Shown piece after piece: positions 1 to 13,400 of a stretch of DNA of 64,000 nt. A program made the position numbers and the translations under genes. The DNA comes from Amaranthus tricolor (lineage: Eukaryota; Streptophyta; Magnoliopsida; Caryophyllales; Amaranthaceae): assembly GCF_026212465.1 (NCBI RefSeq), contig NC_080062.1:7969817-8033816 (forward strand). The letters are read 5' to 3'. The notes below the pieces were generated by a model. That model was not told where the DNA came from, made no database searches, and saw only the letters and a list, made by a program, of their open reading frames with translations. Each line of letters starts with the position of its first letter. Position 1 is the stretch's first letter.

Positions 1-1568
1 CGATTGGAATTGTTGTTTTTGAATCAAACTAATTGGAATTAGAAGCATAAAAGATGCTTTCTTTCTATGTATTTCTGTTCTCTTCCTTGTGTCGCCTCTG
101 ATAGTGTCAAAGTATAATACGAACCAAATCTTTAATCCACAATGAAGCTAGTAATGAAGGGTTTTCATTGGGTTTAAAAGATGAATGTGCTTCTGAGTTT
201 GCATAAATGCACTTCCTTTTATAGGGAAAGTGTGTGCATTCGTATTTCGTAATTCAACAAGAAAAGTGTTTATGGATACAACAATACCAAGGCCATAATT
301 ACAACTATGAATGGACAATCTAATATGGAAAATTCTACTTTTCATGAATGAATACAAATAAAGGAGTTTTGCATTTCATGAATGGATAAAGTAACAAGAG
401 ATTTCAGCATTTCTTAACGAATGACTAAATAGGGACTTCCACATTGAATATAATCGACTTCTTTAGGATAAACTAATTCACCGATTCTTATTGCCCCTTT
501 TGTTGGAGAGTAAAACTATCAATTTGTTACCTTTTGAGCTTGTATGGGTTGTAAAAACATGCACTAGACTTAATAGTGAGTCCCCCAAAAAGATAATTAG
601 AGAAAGTTGTATGCATAGAAATTCTTAAGGCCACTGTTGTAATTGAGATGTTGTGAAAGACATATTAAAACGCAATTTTTTTTCCGTTTTAAAAAGGAAA
701 ATGTTTTGTAAATATTAAACATTGAAAACAAGATTCTAAATATCCCGTATTGGTTGAAAGATAAATATAGAAATCTGAATGGAATATTCTTCCCTGCTTG
801 CATTTACAAGCTCTTAATCAGCCAGAAGACGTTTAAAATTCGTGATACTTGATGCTTTCTTGGATCTAGGATGTATTCGAAAGCTAAATTTACAAATCGA
901 TGCACAAATTAATAGTAAGGGAGGATCAAATCATGAGGTTTATGACCTTTGAACAAAGTTAGAGTGACATTAGTGGAAAAGAAGCATGTTCTTCTCTTTT
1001 AAGGAAGGAGACTACTATGAAAAGAAAAGGAACCAAGGAGAGGGGTGAGAAATTGAGGCGTAAAGGAAAAAGTTAAAAGATGGAGCAAGACCTAGAGAGT
1101 TCCTTATTTTTATTTTTTATGTACCACTTTTGCATTCAAGGTACGGTTAGGTAATTTAAAAACACTTTTGCATTCAAGGAAAAATTGTTTGTTTATGATC
1201 TTAGTATTATTAAAGCAGAGGCCAACAAGTTGGTCAACTCCAGTCTACAATATATGAAAACTCTAGTTTTAGCCTATTCTTTTTTTGGTAACTAAACACT
1301 GTTTTTGGCCTCCAAATCGCATGATCCTTTTCTTTTCCTATTTAAATGAGATGTTTAATTGTAGGCACAAAAATTAGACATTTAGTGTGTATCGTTTTTC
1401 AGCTTCTTGTTTTAGATACTTTACATTTATTTAGTTGCATCATTTCTTAGCTTTTTGAGATAAATGTTGCTTTTAATTTAGAAATAGAAGAATCATTTCT
1501 TTGTTTTCCCTAGATTTGAGAAACTTTCATTTCTTTTTCTACTCGCATTTCCATTTTATTATTTAAAA

Positions 1569-1608
<40 letters not shown>

Positions 1609-2237
1609 GAGAGAATGCTTTGCAATATAGAAGACTGGACAATTAAGACAGATTTTACACTTGAAAAGACCGGAAAGGAAAAGAATATCAGGAACAGGAA
1701 ATCTAGTTGGACATCTTCTCCAAGTATTCTAGAATCCGCAGTTTATCGGTACTCTTGTTACGATCATACAGCTTTGTTACCAATTACTCCTTTTGGAAGC
1801 TATGCATCTATTTCCATAGGGCTGGCCAATAGCTTCCAAACTCCAAATTGACTTATTTAGATTTGGAGAACTCAAGTGATAATTTGACAACTGTGACTCA
1901 AGTTCATAGTTTGAAAAACTCCTAATTTGATTCTAATTTCCCTTTCATGGACTTTTCCTGACCTATGTTTATAGGTTACAACTTGGGTTTCTGGCTTCAT
2001 AGTGCTTGATGCCTAATATGCCTATATATATTGTGTATCTATGTGAAATGAAGGAGTAGCAGTGGGAGTGGTTATGAGATTTATTACTGATCTATAAATC
2101 ATGCTGATATGTCAGTGCACTCAAACTCTGATCAGAACACATGCTTAAGCACCAAGTTGTTATAATGCAGTCTCTTTTAGATAGTTCCATGGAATGAGGT
2201 TTGTTGTTTATGTAACCATTGAATCACTTTCTTGTAG
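1..2237. other. Upstream sequence / probable long first intron of the PDS5-like gene
   Basis: No exon could be recognised here. The first exon seen downstream opens in mid-protein, directly after a splice acceptor at 2236-2237, so the start codon and the first ~30 residues must lie upstream of the window or in an exon I could not see. This stretch therefore most likely belongs to intron 1. It is AT-rich and holds a GA microsatellite and a 16-bp direct repeat (acttttgcattcaagg, around 1125 and 1164). Confidence 0.55.
1572..1605. repeat. (GA)17 microsatellite
   Basis: Uninterrupted GA dinucleotide run of about 34 bp in the presumed first intron of the PDS5-like gene. Plant GA tracts can bind BBR/BPC factors, but nothing here shows a regulatory role. 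Confidence 0.95.
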
Positions 2238-5200
2238 CGAGTTGAAAGTTTGCTCTCCCGAGTGGAGCAGTCACCATCAGAGTCGATGAAGAATGCACTC
2301 TCCTCATCAATGAAAGCCTTGGTTGCCAATGAGCTTCTGAGACATCCAGATATTGATGTGAAAGTTGCTGTTGCTTCATGCATCAGTGAGATTACAAGGA
2401 TTACAGCTCCAGATGCACCATATGAGGATGATCAAATGAAGGTGTGACTCTATTGCTTCTCAATCCCAAGTCTGCCCTTAGACTGTTTTTCTAGATCAAT
2501 TTAAAAATTTTATTCCATATTATATGCTATAATACATTATGGTGTTCAGGAGGTGTTTCATTTGATTGTATCAACTTTTGAGAAACTGGATGACAAATGT
2601 AGCAAATCGTACCTCAAGAGGACCTCCATCCTGGAGACAGTTGCAAAAGTCAGATCATGTGTTGTGATGCTTGATCTCGAATGTGATGCTTTGATTTTGG
2701 AAATGTTTCAGCACTTCTTTAGAACAATAAGGTAATATTTTGTGGGGAATTTATAATTTATGATGATTCCCTGTTAGTATTTTGGTCTTTTGCTATATGA
2801 TTGAGTCTATGGCCTGCTGTCTGATTTTGTATTCAAAACCTTTGGTTTTCTGCATGATAGAATTCTTAGCTTAGCTTTCATATTTGTCTTTTCATCTTGT
2901 AGTATGTATATATTTTAGATTCCTTGGTCTTTGTTTTAGGAATAGAATGAAAAGTACTTTTATAAACTACCTAATTTTTCACCTTACAGATTTTTCCCCC
3001 GATAGACCCATCTTTCCCTCAAGAGATTTCAAGTAGTAAATGCGTGAAACTCTAGAGCTGTGTTCTGTATATATGCTCCCTTCACTTGATGTAAAGCTAA
3101 GTGTCTTGGGTATTTTTGAGGAGAGAAGTTCAGAAGATGGGCTCTTTTCTGATAGTTTATCTCGTTTTGATTAGTTTCTTGCATTAATGGGGGATTTTTG
3201 TTGGCCATTCTTCTTATATAGCATAGAGGTAAAGAATACATTTTTATTATTCATTTTCAAGGACTCACCTTATCCGTTTAAGGAGACTGCTGGTCTTTCT
3301 AAGTTTACTATGGTGCTTCTACTGCTAATTATTGTCCTAGTGCTCTGAGAAAGGCTGTCATTTAATCTAGGGCTATGGCATCATACTCTTGTTTCTGTCC
3401 ATGCTTTTAATAATTGCAGTATAGAGAAATAGTGTTTCTGAATACCTATTTAGAATCTGCGTTAATGTAGTTGGCAAATATTTTTATGGACGCGTCCTTG
3501 TGTGGTAACAGTGTAAAATTTGAGCAGTTCTATTTTTTGTGTCACGGCACTAAGTGTTGGATAAGAAGTGCTTTAAAAATATTGTTACACTACAATGTGA
3601 AGTGAGACAAATAACATAGACAGAGAAGCTTTGCTCCATATTTGTGTTTTTCAAGCAGCACACTCTTTCATGCTCTTGCCTTTGGTCTTGTTGACTTTCT
3701 TGGATAAACTGAATTACAATTGGAAGATTATCAAATTGATTTTTTATGATAAACTGTCATATATTGTTCATACTTGATGGAGCTTATTTTGTGGGTGTGG
3801 CTGCTACTTACAGGACTGAGCACCCTGCAAATGTGTTAAGTTCTATGAAGACAATCATGACCCTGGTCTTGGATGAAAGTGAAGAGATTTCAAAAGATCT
3901 TTTGTCATCTATCTTGAATGTCCTGAAAATAGAGAACAAGGTCTGTGATCTTCAATTCCAGAAGCTTATATTTTGATCATCATGAAAAAATATGTTTGAT
4001 CCCTTTTTTCTCTCATGTTTAGGAAGTTCTGCCTATTGCTCGCCAGCTTGGGGAGGAAGTGATTAAAAAATGTGATAACAAGCTTAAACATCTTCTGGTG
4101 CCTACTATGAAGTCTCTTGGTACTAGTATAGATGATTATACTAAGGCTGTGTCAGATGTTTTGCGATCGGGAAGTGAAGTTAATGATACCCAGAATGCAG
4201 ACGCTGCAAGCAAAAACGCGGTAGTACATCTCTTCTTTCATGATTATTGTGCTCTTTTCTTACTGTATTCACTAGTTTTGCAAAGTTGTTGCCCAACAAT
4301 TGGTGTTTTCTTTTGGCTCATGCGGTGTGTAGTTATATTGCTATGTATTTTCATGTTTTTGATCTCATGCCCTAGGTGAGACCCAATACATGGATTTTTT
4401 ATTGTTTTTATTTTCATTTGCAAGGGAAGGAGGGTTGTGGGGGAGGGATGGTGAGGTAGTAAGAGGCTGTGAACTGATGACATGACTCCACTTTGAAAAA
4501 TTCCTTAGAGCCAATTTATTTTTTACATTGGTAAATCAGTAGTTCTTGTTTTAGGAATTGTATCGGATATTAGTGTACATTAGTATTGTTTCTATTAACT
4601 AGCCAAGTTATAAAATGCTTGGAAGTGTTATGACTTGTTGAAGTTATAGTTTATATTTATAATTTGCATGAAGAGTGTTCTCTTATTTTTAGCCCTGGAA
4701 TGGTTGAGTGTGAAAGAATTTGTTACCTAGGTACAATATCCATCCAATGTGATGTTGTCAAATTGTATTGTTGCTTCTTCTCTGAATTACATGTACTATT
4801 TGTCATTTACTCTTGTATTTGAAGGACAAGTCCATGTATATAGTTACTTGACTTATCTTCTACCATTTACCAACAGCATTCCATGCTATTATTTGATTCT
4901 TACTAAGCTTAGGCGTTTTTTCGAGAGGTCGTATGTACGCAACCTTATCTTTTTTTTAAAAAAAAGACATCCGATTGACAATTGATAGCAAGCTTCATTG
5001 GAAAATAAAAATTCTGATTATTTGATGAGTCATTTTTACTATAATCCAATAAGCGAAAATCAAAGGACTGAAAATCTGTAGCCTGGAAGATATTTTGATA
5101 CAGAAAGGCTTCTCGTTGATGTACATTTTAAAAATTCTAGATGATACATGTTACAAATCTAGTTGAATTTTAGATGTGCAAAGTGGAGTTTGGTACCTGG

Positions 5201-8200
5201 AAAGGTTATTGTAATTCTTATTACAAGATAAGATAATAACCACACATTTTAACAGTTGAACAAGTCTTCTCCAATTGTGCCAGTGCTATTTTAATAGGAG
5301 TGTAACTAATTTGTCGCAATTGTGGGGTTTCTCACACAAGTATCTTTATTTTTTTCCTTCCGTTTTTATAAATCCAGATTAATTTCCTGGGCATATGTAG
5401 ATGTTTGGTATATATTATACTATCTGTCATCTCTGGATTTTTGATTGACCATGTTCTAAATCTTTCTCGCCTTTACTCAGGATGAGGAGAACAATGTGAC
5501 TAAAGAGCCTTCAGAAAAGGCCGCTGAAGTACGTTTGCTCTTTTATTTCTGTTACATTGTTTTTTTGTCTCTCTATAAATGGGTTAAATGTTTTCTGTTA
5601 TTTCTTTTTTCAGGTTGCTTTGGAAACTATGAATGATGCACCTCCTTCTGAAGATGTCAGTGTTACTACTGTTGGATCACCAAAATCTGCCGTGAGCAAT
5701 GGTACTTTCCAGAGAGAGGTGGAAGAAGATGCTTCTGCTGGTAATAACAAATCCAAGGAGGAAAATCATGAGATGCAAGTTGAAGAACCAGCACCAGTCA
5801 AGACGAAGGTTGAAAATTCAGTTGCTGAGAAAGTCACAAAGTCACGAACAAAGGTGGATAAAGTCAACAAACGAAAAGGGAAGAAATCAAATTCTTCAAA
5901 GAGCTCTTCTGAACTTCCTATTGATGAAAAGAAGGGAGTTGAAATGCCTGAGATTCTGGAAGAAGCTGAAGAACAGAAAGAGGGGAATGTGACTGATACT
6001 GTAGAGCCAGTTGGAATTAAGAATGAGCTAGAGGCCCCAGTCTCCTCACCTAAAACATCTGAGTCCCCAGTCTCTTCACCTAAAACATCTGATGAGCCTG
6101 TTAATGTTCCCTCTCCCTCTCCTAGCAGAAGCCGTGTTGATGAAATTTGTTCGGAAAAGGTCCCACCCGAGAAGAAGAAAGATGAAGTAGTTGATAATGT
6201 GCCAAAGGATGACACAGATTTGAAAAAGCAAGATGTTTTAAAGAAGTCCTCTGAAGGAGTTGGTGTATCCGAGGCCAAGTCAAAACGCACCGAGAAAAAG
6301 GTACCTTCTGCTGCTGATAATGAAGATAGCATACCAAGTTCTGTTGATATATCAAAGAAGGAAGATGAAAAGACAAGTGATTTGGACACCAAAGCAACGA
6401 AGCAGTTGGGAAAGAAGGCTGAAGCTGGTACTCATCGTGAAGATAAGATGAAACGAGGGCATGATAAAGTGACTCTTGCAAAGGATCTTACAAATAAGCC
6501 CTTTAAGGATGAGGAGAAGGTATTTCAGGAAGCTGTTTAGTTTGTCTTCTGATGACTTAAATTCTTAACTAATGCCTTGTTGCCCTATGCTTGATGCCTT
6601 AACTGTTTTTGTTGCTTTTTGTCAGAAATCTGTTGTTTCAGAGAAGTCTGCTGCAAAATTGACTAAAGGTGAAGGTGATGTAGAAAAAGCATCCAAGTCA
6701 AGTTCCAAAAGGAAGCGTTCAGGCCAAAAGAAAGTATGTTCCTATTAATTTCGTTATCAAGTAATTCTCCCAGGAGAGCGCAGCTATATAATGTTACATT
6801 TTTAATGAAATTGTTTAGATTGTTTCTACAGGTACTGTGGGAATTGTTTGATAAGCTGTGTGTAGTATTGTAAAAGTTTTGTTTTGAAATGGTGGTACGA
6901 TATAACTTATAAGGTTGTGGTGATGCCTTTTTAGTGACGGATGGTATTTTGATGGTTATTTGTGAGTTAGGACTTGAGAGGTACTGATGTGACATTAGGA
7001 AGAGTTATGTGTCATTGAATGGATTTTCTCATTGCGCTACATTTTTTTCCTTCAATGTTTAGATTACTGAAGTCCATAGTCTGAGCCAATGTATACGGTC
7101 TGAAAACATTTGTATGATACATTTAACTTGCAAAAATGGGTTCATTTTAGCTTTCAGGTGATGATTGATTTCAAATGGATTTTTGATATGGATGTCTAAA
7201 TTCCTTTTGATGTAAAAATTGTCATGATCGGATAAATCAATAGAAATCTGCTTCTCATTACTACCAGTCTTTTAGATTTGTAGAGGGCTTGGCGGCATGC
7301 TAAAATTTATTGGTAGGGCATTCTTGATCATAATGACACATGATGTTGATGGGTCGCATCACTTGGGTCATAAGGCTAGTTTATACAGCTTTTTGTTTGA
7401 AATCCCCCTTGGTGAAGCAAGTAATATCATTAGGGTAATGAAATGATGTTTTTTTTAGAGGTTTCTTTTTTAACAAACTTCTCATATAAGTGTTTAGGGT
7501 AGGAACTTCCAATAGCCATTTTGTAGATTTTATTGTAGAATTGTGTTCTTATTCTGATTATTTTTGTGAGTTTTCAGGGACCGAAATATGGTGAGGAAAT
7601 GGTTGGTGCAAGGGTGATGATTTGGTGGCCCGATGACAAGAAGTAAGTTGAGCACTTAGCTTTCCCTTGTGTGTATTTGATTAATTATGTGGATCTTGGA
7701 CATCAATTTTTTCGTTTTGTCTAGATTTTGACAAATTTTGACAGTTCACTTTTATTGTATGCTTCTTTATATAATGCACTAGGACCATATTAAGGTTATT
7801 TTTAAATTGCTCCCTTCTGCATTCTTGCTCACCTAGTTTGTATGTTTTACAAATATTCTGCATTGCTAAAAACATTGAAATTGTCACTAAACATGTATGT
7901 ATACATGGCCTGAGGCATAGTGTCAAATATTGCATGTTTATGTAAAGGTTTTAGAGCTTACCACTGTGACAACTGTGAAACCATCTGTAAAATGCAAAAA
8001 GCCTTTTTGTGACCGTTATCGCTATGTAAACCAAAATTTTCACAATACACCAATCTTCTAGCTTGGTGTATTCACTTTCACTACTCTTCACATTTTCCCT
8101 CGTATACAGAAGATAAGCTTAGTCTCGCTACCCTTCTGTCTAAAGCTGTTAATACGCTTTGGTTGGGTGTGGGGTCTTGATGGGTTGCCGTGCTAATATG

Positions 8201-9981
8201 CTTTTTGAAGTTGCAATTTGCTCAAAATACCCCAAAAGTAGACCAAAACCAACCAGAATTCCTTTTTTTAGGTCCGTGATTTGCTACTTAGCATATCATG
8301 ACACTGTTGGGTGGCCATGCATGCATATGTTATTAAGCTCATGCCAGGTACTTTTGTGTAAGTTGGCTGTTTTCTTGTTCAGCTCATTTTTTAATAGCTG
8401 TTATCCACCCGCTTTGCGTTCTCAACCATGTGTCCCATCTGTCCACTTTTGTTTGACACTTATTTTATCATTTGATTTGATTTGATTATAATAGTTCCTC
8501 CATGAACTTTGATGTAATTTCTTAGCCTGTAATGCCCAGGTTGCATACTTCCTTCCTTTGTGTGGATGTTTCATTGTTTCTTTATTTTAACTTGTATGCA
8601 TATTCATAAACAAGACTCGTGTTTTCTTTTTGTCAGTTTAGCATGACACGTCTTGAAGATTGTAGGTATTCTCGTCCTGGTTTGCTGGATTCTATTCATG
8701 ATTTAATGTCTTTTTTGTGGAGCTATTTGCAGGTTCTATGAAGGTGTTATTGAGCACTTCGACAATTCTAGTGGAAAGCATAAGGTGATTGGAAGTCAAT
8801 TATCCACATTTTTTATTTGTTTACATGTCAATTACCCCCAATTTTCATTTGTTTACATGCTTTTTTCTTTTTTGTTTCAAGTATTTAATTACGTTTTCAT
8901 ATAGGTAGCTTATATTGATGGTGATATAGAGATTCTGAAGCTTGAGAGGGAGAAGTGGAAACAGATTCTAGAAGATATTGTGCCTGAAGAGGTGATGTCT
9001 CTTGCAAGCTTCTTGGTTTGTGGAGGAATATCACTGTTTTATTATTTTTCTGAATATAAATATCCATTTTTGATGTGGGCTTGTTCATCTTGATCTCAGG
9101 ACCATTCAACTGATGGTGAAACCGCTGACGAAACTGCTGAAACGTAAGCTTACTTGCCGTCAGTGAGTTCTGTGTAAAGCATTAGACTTGCAAATTTGCT
9201 GATTCAATCAAACTCAAATGTATCCTGAGTTTTCACTTTTAAAAAAAATGTCATGTTTTTTTTTTATCAAGAGACAGATCGCTAGAGTGCATTTTTTGTT
9301 CATTTTCCACGGTTGTCTCATTGGTATCTATTTATGTTTTTTCATCTGTAGGCCAAAAGCTAAGAAAGCTAAGACAAGCCCTGTCCTTGCAAAAAAAGGG
9401 AAGACTGAAACCTCCGCTAAAAAGTACTGCATTGTTCGCCTTAATCTTTTAATTATATGGTCTGTTTTTTTTGTATATACACTTTTGCCTAATTGTTTTT
9501 ATGTGCCAGGGCCGGAGCTTCAACTAGCAAATCCAAAGCTCCACCCAAGTCTCAGAGTAAACAGAAGGATAGTAATAAAACAGATAACAAATCAAAGGAT
9601 GAAACCGTGAAGAGTATTGGTAAATCTGTGGAAAACAAAATTGGAAAAACCAATGATTCTAAATCTTCCAACAAGGCTTCTGAAATCACCCCTAAGTCAA
9701 GTGCGAAATCCAAAGATACCGATGAGACATCCAAGGGGGGCAATAAGTCTAAGCAAGAAACTCCTAAAGTTGCTTCAAAGTCCAAGGGCAAATCTCCGAA
9801 AACTGGCAGTAAACCAAGTGGCAGCAGCAAAGTGAAAGCTGTTTCTTCGGCAAAGGAGGAGGAGACTGAAGATAGGGAGTCGTCGCCCGAACCAGTAAAA
9901 AAGCCCGAAAATCCAAAGGTGAAGTCTCCATCGAAGTCGCAAAAGAATTCAAACAAGAGGAAGCGGAGTACCAAAGGCTGA
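2238..9981 (+). CDS. PDS5C: PDS5C-like sister chromatid cohesion protein (partial at 5' end, 13 visible exons)
   Basis: Cohesin-associated HEAT-repeat protein of the nucleus. In plants the short PDS5 paralogues carry a C-terminal Tudor domain and act in cohesion and DNA repair. Visible exons: 2238-2441, 2550-2731, 3814-3940, 4023-4220, 5481-5528, 5614-6519, 6626-6733, 7578-7642, 8733-8784, 8905-8991, 9100-9143, 9352-9423, 9510-9981. All introns are GT-AG and the frame stays open for 854 residues to TGA at 9979. Visible residues 1-237 are the conserved PDS5 N-terminal region (VKVAVASCISEITRITAPDAP; VAKVRSCVVMLDLECDAL). Residues ~254-555 come from one 906-bp exon and are a lysine/glutamate/serine-rich disordered linker. 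A basic patch SSKRKRSGQKK precedes the Tudor domain (~592-655: GARVMIWWPDDKKFYEG, VAYIDGDIEIL). The tail is Lys/Ser-rich and ends in KRKRSTKG. Exon 1 is not seen, so the entry is partial. Family assignment is firm; the choice of paralogue C over B, D or E is less so. Confidence 0.92.
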
Positions 9982-10469
9982 GATACATGTCATTTTGCCT
10001 GTCGTTGCTGTTAAATTTGTAGGTTCTCCGATCTGTTTTGTTTCAAGTCACCCGCAGCATTTGTGGCTACTATTTGAAAATACCGATCTGTGCTGTTTAA
10101 TGATAAGTCGCTCACAGCATTTGTGGCTACTATTTGAAAATATCACAACAGTTCAGACAGTTTTATAGGCGTTTTTAGGGTTGTGTAGAATCGGTTTTTG
10201 TTTCTGAGAGCATATTAGACTTTTGGAGATTAGTTTTTGCCTAGAAATTAATTCGGTAGATAGTTGTAGATTAATGCTCTCTGTTAAACTGCCTACAATT
10301 TATTTTAACTTACAATATCTGCAATCTGCATGATGTGTTTATTAGCTTTTGTCTTTCTCCAGGTCTCTTCTTTCTTTGTTTATGGAAATCTTTGGTCTAT
10401 TTCTTAAATTGGGTTTTGAAACCTGGATCTGCACTAGAAGTCTAGAAGGAAAAAGCATAATGTAGATAG
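9982..10469 (+). other. 3' untranslated region and flank of the PDS5-like gene
   Basis: T-rich sequence after the stop codon. It contains a 60-bp-period duplication listed separately. No canonical AATAAA was found close by, so the transcript end is not fixed. Confidence 0.5.
10022..10142. repeat. Two tandem ~60-bp copies in the PDS5-like 3' UTR
   Basis: The 28-bp segment beginning cagcatttgtggctactat is identical at 10055-10082 and 10115-10142, exactly 60 bp apart. The upstream halves (atctgttttgtttcaagtc and atctgtgctgtttaatgat) are diverged copies, so the unit is about 60 bp. Confidence 0.85.
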
Positions 10470-10828
10470 TGTTTGACAAATGATTGTTGGCTTTTTAGTT
10501 TGTTTGTTTAACCAAATGAAAATATTGGTTTTTAAAACTAACTAGATAAACCAGCTATTAAAAGAAAGATATTAGAAAATGAACTATTGGTTACCGACTG
10601 TTAGGGAAATGGGACAATATGCCCATAACAAAAGGTAACCAAATTATTTTTTGATTTAGGCTTAAAAGCCGATTTTTAGTTGGTTGAAAAGTTAAATATC
10701 AAATATATTTTTTTTTTGTTCTAACGACTGCCGAAAAAGCCAATTATTAAGGTCATTTATCAAATTTATTTTTTTGGTTTATGACCAACCCCAACTATCA
10801 AAAAGCCAATTAATCATTTATTAAATAA
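10470..10828. mobile_element. MITE-like inverted-repeat element
   Basis: The left end (tgtttgacaaatgattgttg, then gctttttag) matches the reverse complement of the right end (aaaagccaattaatcattta). It is AT-rich and non-coding. Similar 'tttggyaaa' ended pieces occur near 32460, 45380 and 48250. No clear target duplication was found, so the superfamily is left open. Confidence 0.5.
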
Positions 10829-10919
10829 TTTCACTATGATTAACTTTTTCATTGGCTTTTTAATGTTTCACTCATTTTCCCATATAAATAATTGATAGTA
10901 CCTAAAAAATCTACCAACG

Positions 10920-11440
10920 GGGTCAATTATTCAAAAGCCCGCCCGCATTTGCGTGCATATTTTTTTGTCGCTACATGCCCATTTTTTAAAGCGGACGGGA
11001 ATCAAATTACATGAATATAAACATTATGTTGAATAATCCAACAAAAGCATTGCACCATTGATTTATTTTACCACGGAGTATGAAGTCCAGACATATACCT
11101 CTCTAATCATAATAAATTAAAAAATTATTAAAGTGGATATGAACTCTAATTACTAAAGTTGGGTATGTAGTAAACTATTAGTACTAAACAGTAGACTATT
11201 AGTTTCATAATCAATAGAATTAATTATTTAATAATTAATATATTAAACTTAGCGGGCGGGCGGGCGGGTATACTTGCGGAAATTTTTATGGCGTCGCTAC
11301 CCGCCAATTTATCTTGGCGGGCAGGTATTACCCGTCCAAATTTAATTATTTTTTGAAAAACTTTGTCTAAATCCGCTCGTTTTTCGAGCTGGATGGATCA
11401 AGCCTGGCGGGTAGCCCGTCCAAAAACAGCTCCAGCTTTA
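10920..11440. mobile_element. Degenerate hAT-like non-autonomous element with GC-rich ends
   Basis: GC-rich blocks (aaaagcccgcccgcatttgc at the left; agcgggcgggcgggcgggta at 11250-11269; ggcgggtagcccgtccaaaa at the right) stand out in AT-rich flanks. They are arranged in opposite orientation at the two ends, like the better preserved element at 61823-62951. No coding capacity and no clear target duplication. Confidence 0.45.
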
Positions 11441-12180
11441 ACTAGTCATAAAATTAATAGCTCTTGTCAACAACAAGATGTCAAATTAACCATGTGTCAA
11501 TACTTTTGATTAAGGATGAAGTAGTATTATTTTTGTTCATCTTTAATTGGAGTTAAATAATTAATTTGGGTCCTAATAAAATGCAACACTTATACTTTTA
11601 CATCATTAATCAACTAATATTGTCTTATTTTTTGTCACCCAATTGTAACTATAAATATAGTTAAGTGAGAACTTATTAGATACATTTTAAAATATGAACT
11701 TTAACATATATATTTTTTATGATTTTTAAATATATGCAATTAAAGATATTAATAATTAAATATTATATTGAATTGCTTGAAAACCTTAATATTACATACT
11801 TCCATTCATAAGTAATAAATAAATAAATAAATAGAAAATGATAGAACAAACAGAGATTTATACTTATGCTTTTTTAATTGTGAGAAGAAAATTAATTAAA
11901 ATTTCAACTATTCTTGTAAAGGGGTTTATATACTCAAATTTTATATTAGTTGAAAAATTTAACCCAATATAAGATACATTTACAAAAATACGATATCATA
12001 TAATAATTTGTGTTAAAATTATTACAATTCGGACCAAGTTTTAATTAACTTTTTATTTAAAAGTCAAAAATAATCTAAAAAAAAAAGGTTACATCATACT
12101 ATAGTGCTCGTACTAAGCCACAAATGATACAGTAAATGTTAAAATACTCCGTCATAGTTCCGAAATCAGAAAAGAATAAC
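11441..12180. other. AT-rich intergenic spacer before the helicase gene
   Basis: Very AT-rich, with no open frame or structured repeat recognised. The proximal end should contain the helicase promoter, but no convincing TATA element could be assigned. Confidence 0.5.
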
Positions 12181-12184
12181 GAGC

Positions 12185-13400
12185 GACACATCTGTGAAAA
12201 CCCTAACCGGAATCTCGAAGTCCTCGACCACCATTGACGACCGTAAGTTCTCTTTCTCCTCTTCTCTTTCTTTTTCTTCTGCGCTTTTGTTAGGTTTCTA
12301 GTTTCTTAGACTGCATCTTTTCTCCCTCTCAACACCATTTTCGGATGGCTCAAAATGTTCTGATGTTAGCAACCGGAACGATGCCGCCGCCGATCTGGGA
12401 ACGTTTCTGAACTCTGATCGGTGCAACGTTCGACGTTTTACGTAACTATGTTCTAGAGTTCTAATAAATATATGTTGTTAACCTAGAGTTCGTGTTATGG
12501 AGCTCCTGTATAGTATCTTTTAGTAAACTATGTTTTTTTTTGGTGGAGCTTAAGATGGTGTTACTTAATACCATTGAGGTAATGGACTGTTTTGTTTGTA
12601 TTGAATGTCAAAATAATGCATTAAGAGTTCCTTATTTTGTACTTGGTTTCTAGGAAATGGATTCCAAACTTTGGGTGCTTATTGTGAAATTGATGTTCTG
12701 TGCCATGTTTCGTCATAATTCGGTGTGATTCGAAGTAATTTCGTGTAGTTTTGAGTGTTTCTAAGACTGGTAAATTTGCAAATTGAGCTCATTGCTTGTT
12801 TAATTTCTTCATTTCATATGGGCTTGTATGGTGTTTTATAATTGATTTGATAAAGATTATGATGAAGCATGGCTTGCCCTATGTTTTATGCTTTTATTCC
12901 AATGAATACTATTTTAGTTTATCAATTGGTAATCTACATGCTGCAATTCTTGTTTGTCTTGCCTTCCATGTTCTCTTGCCTTTATTGATCATTTTTTTTC
13001 GTTATTCAGGTTTTCCGTTTTCAAACATTTTGTTATTTGGTAACTATCAAGAAGCCTTTTGTTTGATGTATGATTGTTGTCAAGATTTCAAAATTTAAGG
13101 CATCTACAAACATGAAAAGTTGTGCCAGAATGGCTAAGCATATTTGATACTTTAAAATTTTGATACATTTTTCTTTAGTTTGATTGCAAAATTTTTGTTA
13201 AGCTGACGTCAATTGCATTAGGGTGTGCCATCTTCCCTGCTATTTCCCTCTGAGTGGAAGCATCAATTCCCTTTATTGCATATTTGAAGATTCATAACTA
13301 TTTTATCTAAAACTATAGTGATCCTTTTTTTTTTGCTGATGTTAATCAGGTGCTTGCTTCTTGATCATTTTTTAATACGAATCAGACACTTTTGAATACA
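12185..13400 (+). other. 5' leader of the helicase gene, with a probable ~1.1-kb intron
   Basis: A good donor (ccgtaagttctc, GT at 12243) follows a C-rich leader segment (aaccctaaccggaatctcga). Two acceptors fit before the ATG: AG at 13348-13349, preceded by a long T run and a branch-like tgctgat, and AG at 13384-13385. The intron contains no conserved coding sequence. Transcript evidence would be needed to choose the acceptor and the 5' end. Confidence 0.6.

Noticed and set aside
1615..1851. 78-codon frame after the GA repeat as a candidate first exon of the PDS5-like gene
   Set aside because: The translation does not resemble the PDS5 N-terminus and it ends in a stop without a suitable donor.
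5766..6392. 208-codon minus-strand frame
   Set aside because: Shadow of the Lys/Glu/Ser-rich exon 7 of the PDS5-like gene; Ser/Phe-rich composition is its antisense signature.
8159..8485. 108-codon open frame in the PDS5-like gene
   Set aside because: It lies wholly within the intron between exons 7578-7642 and 8733-8784, with clear splice sites on both sides.
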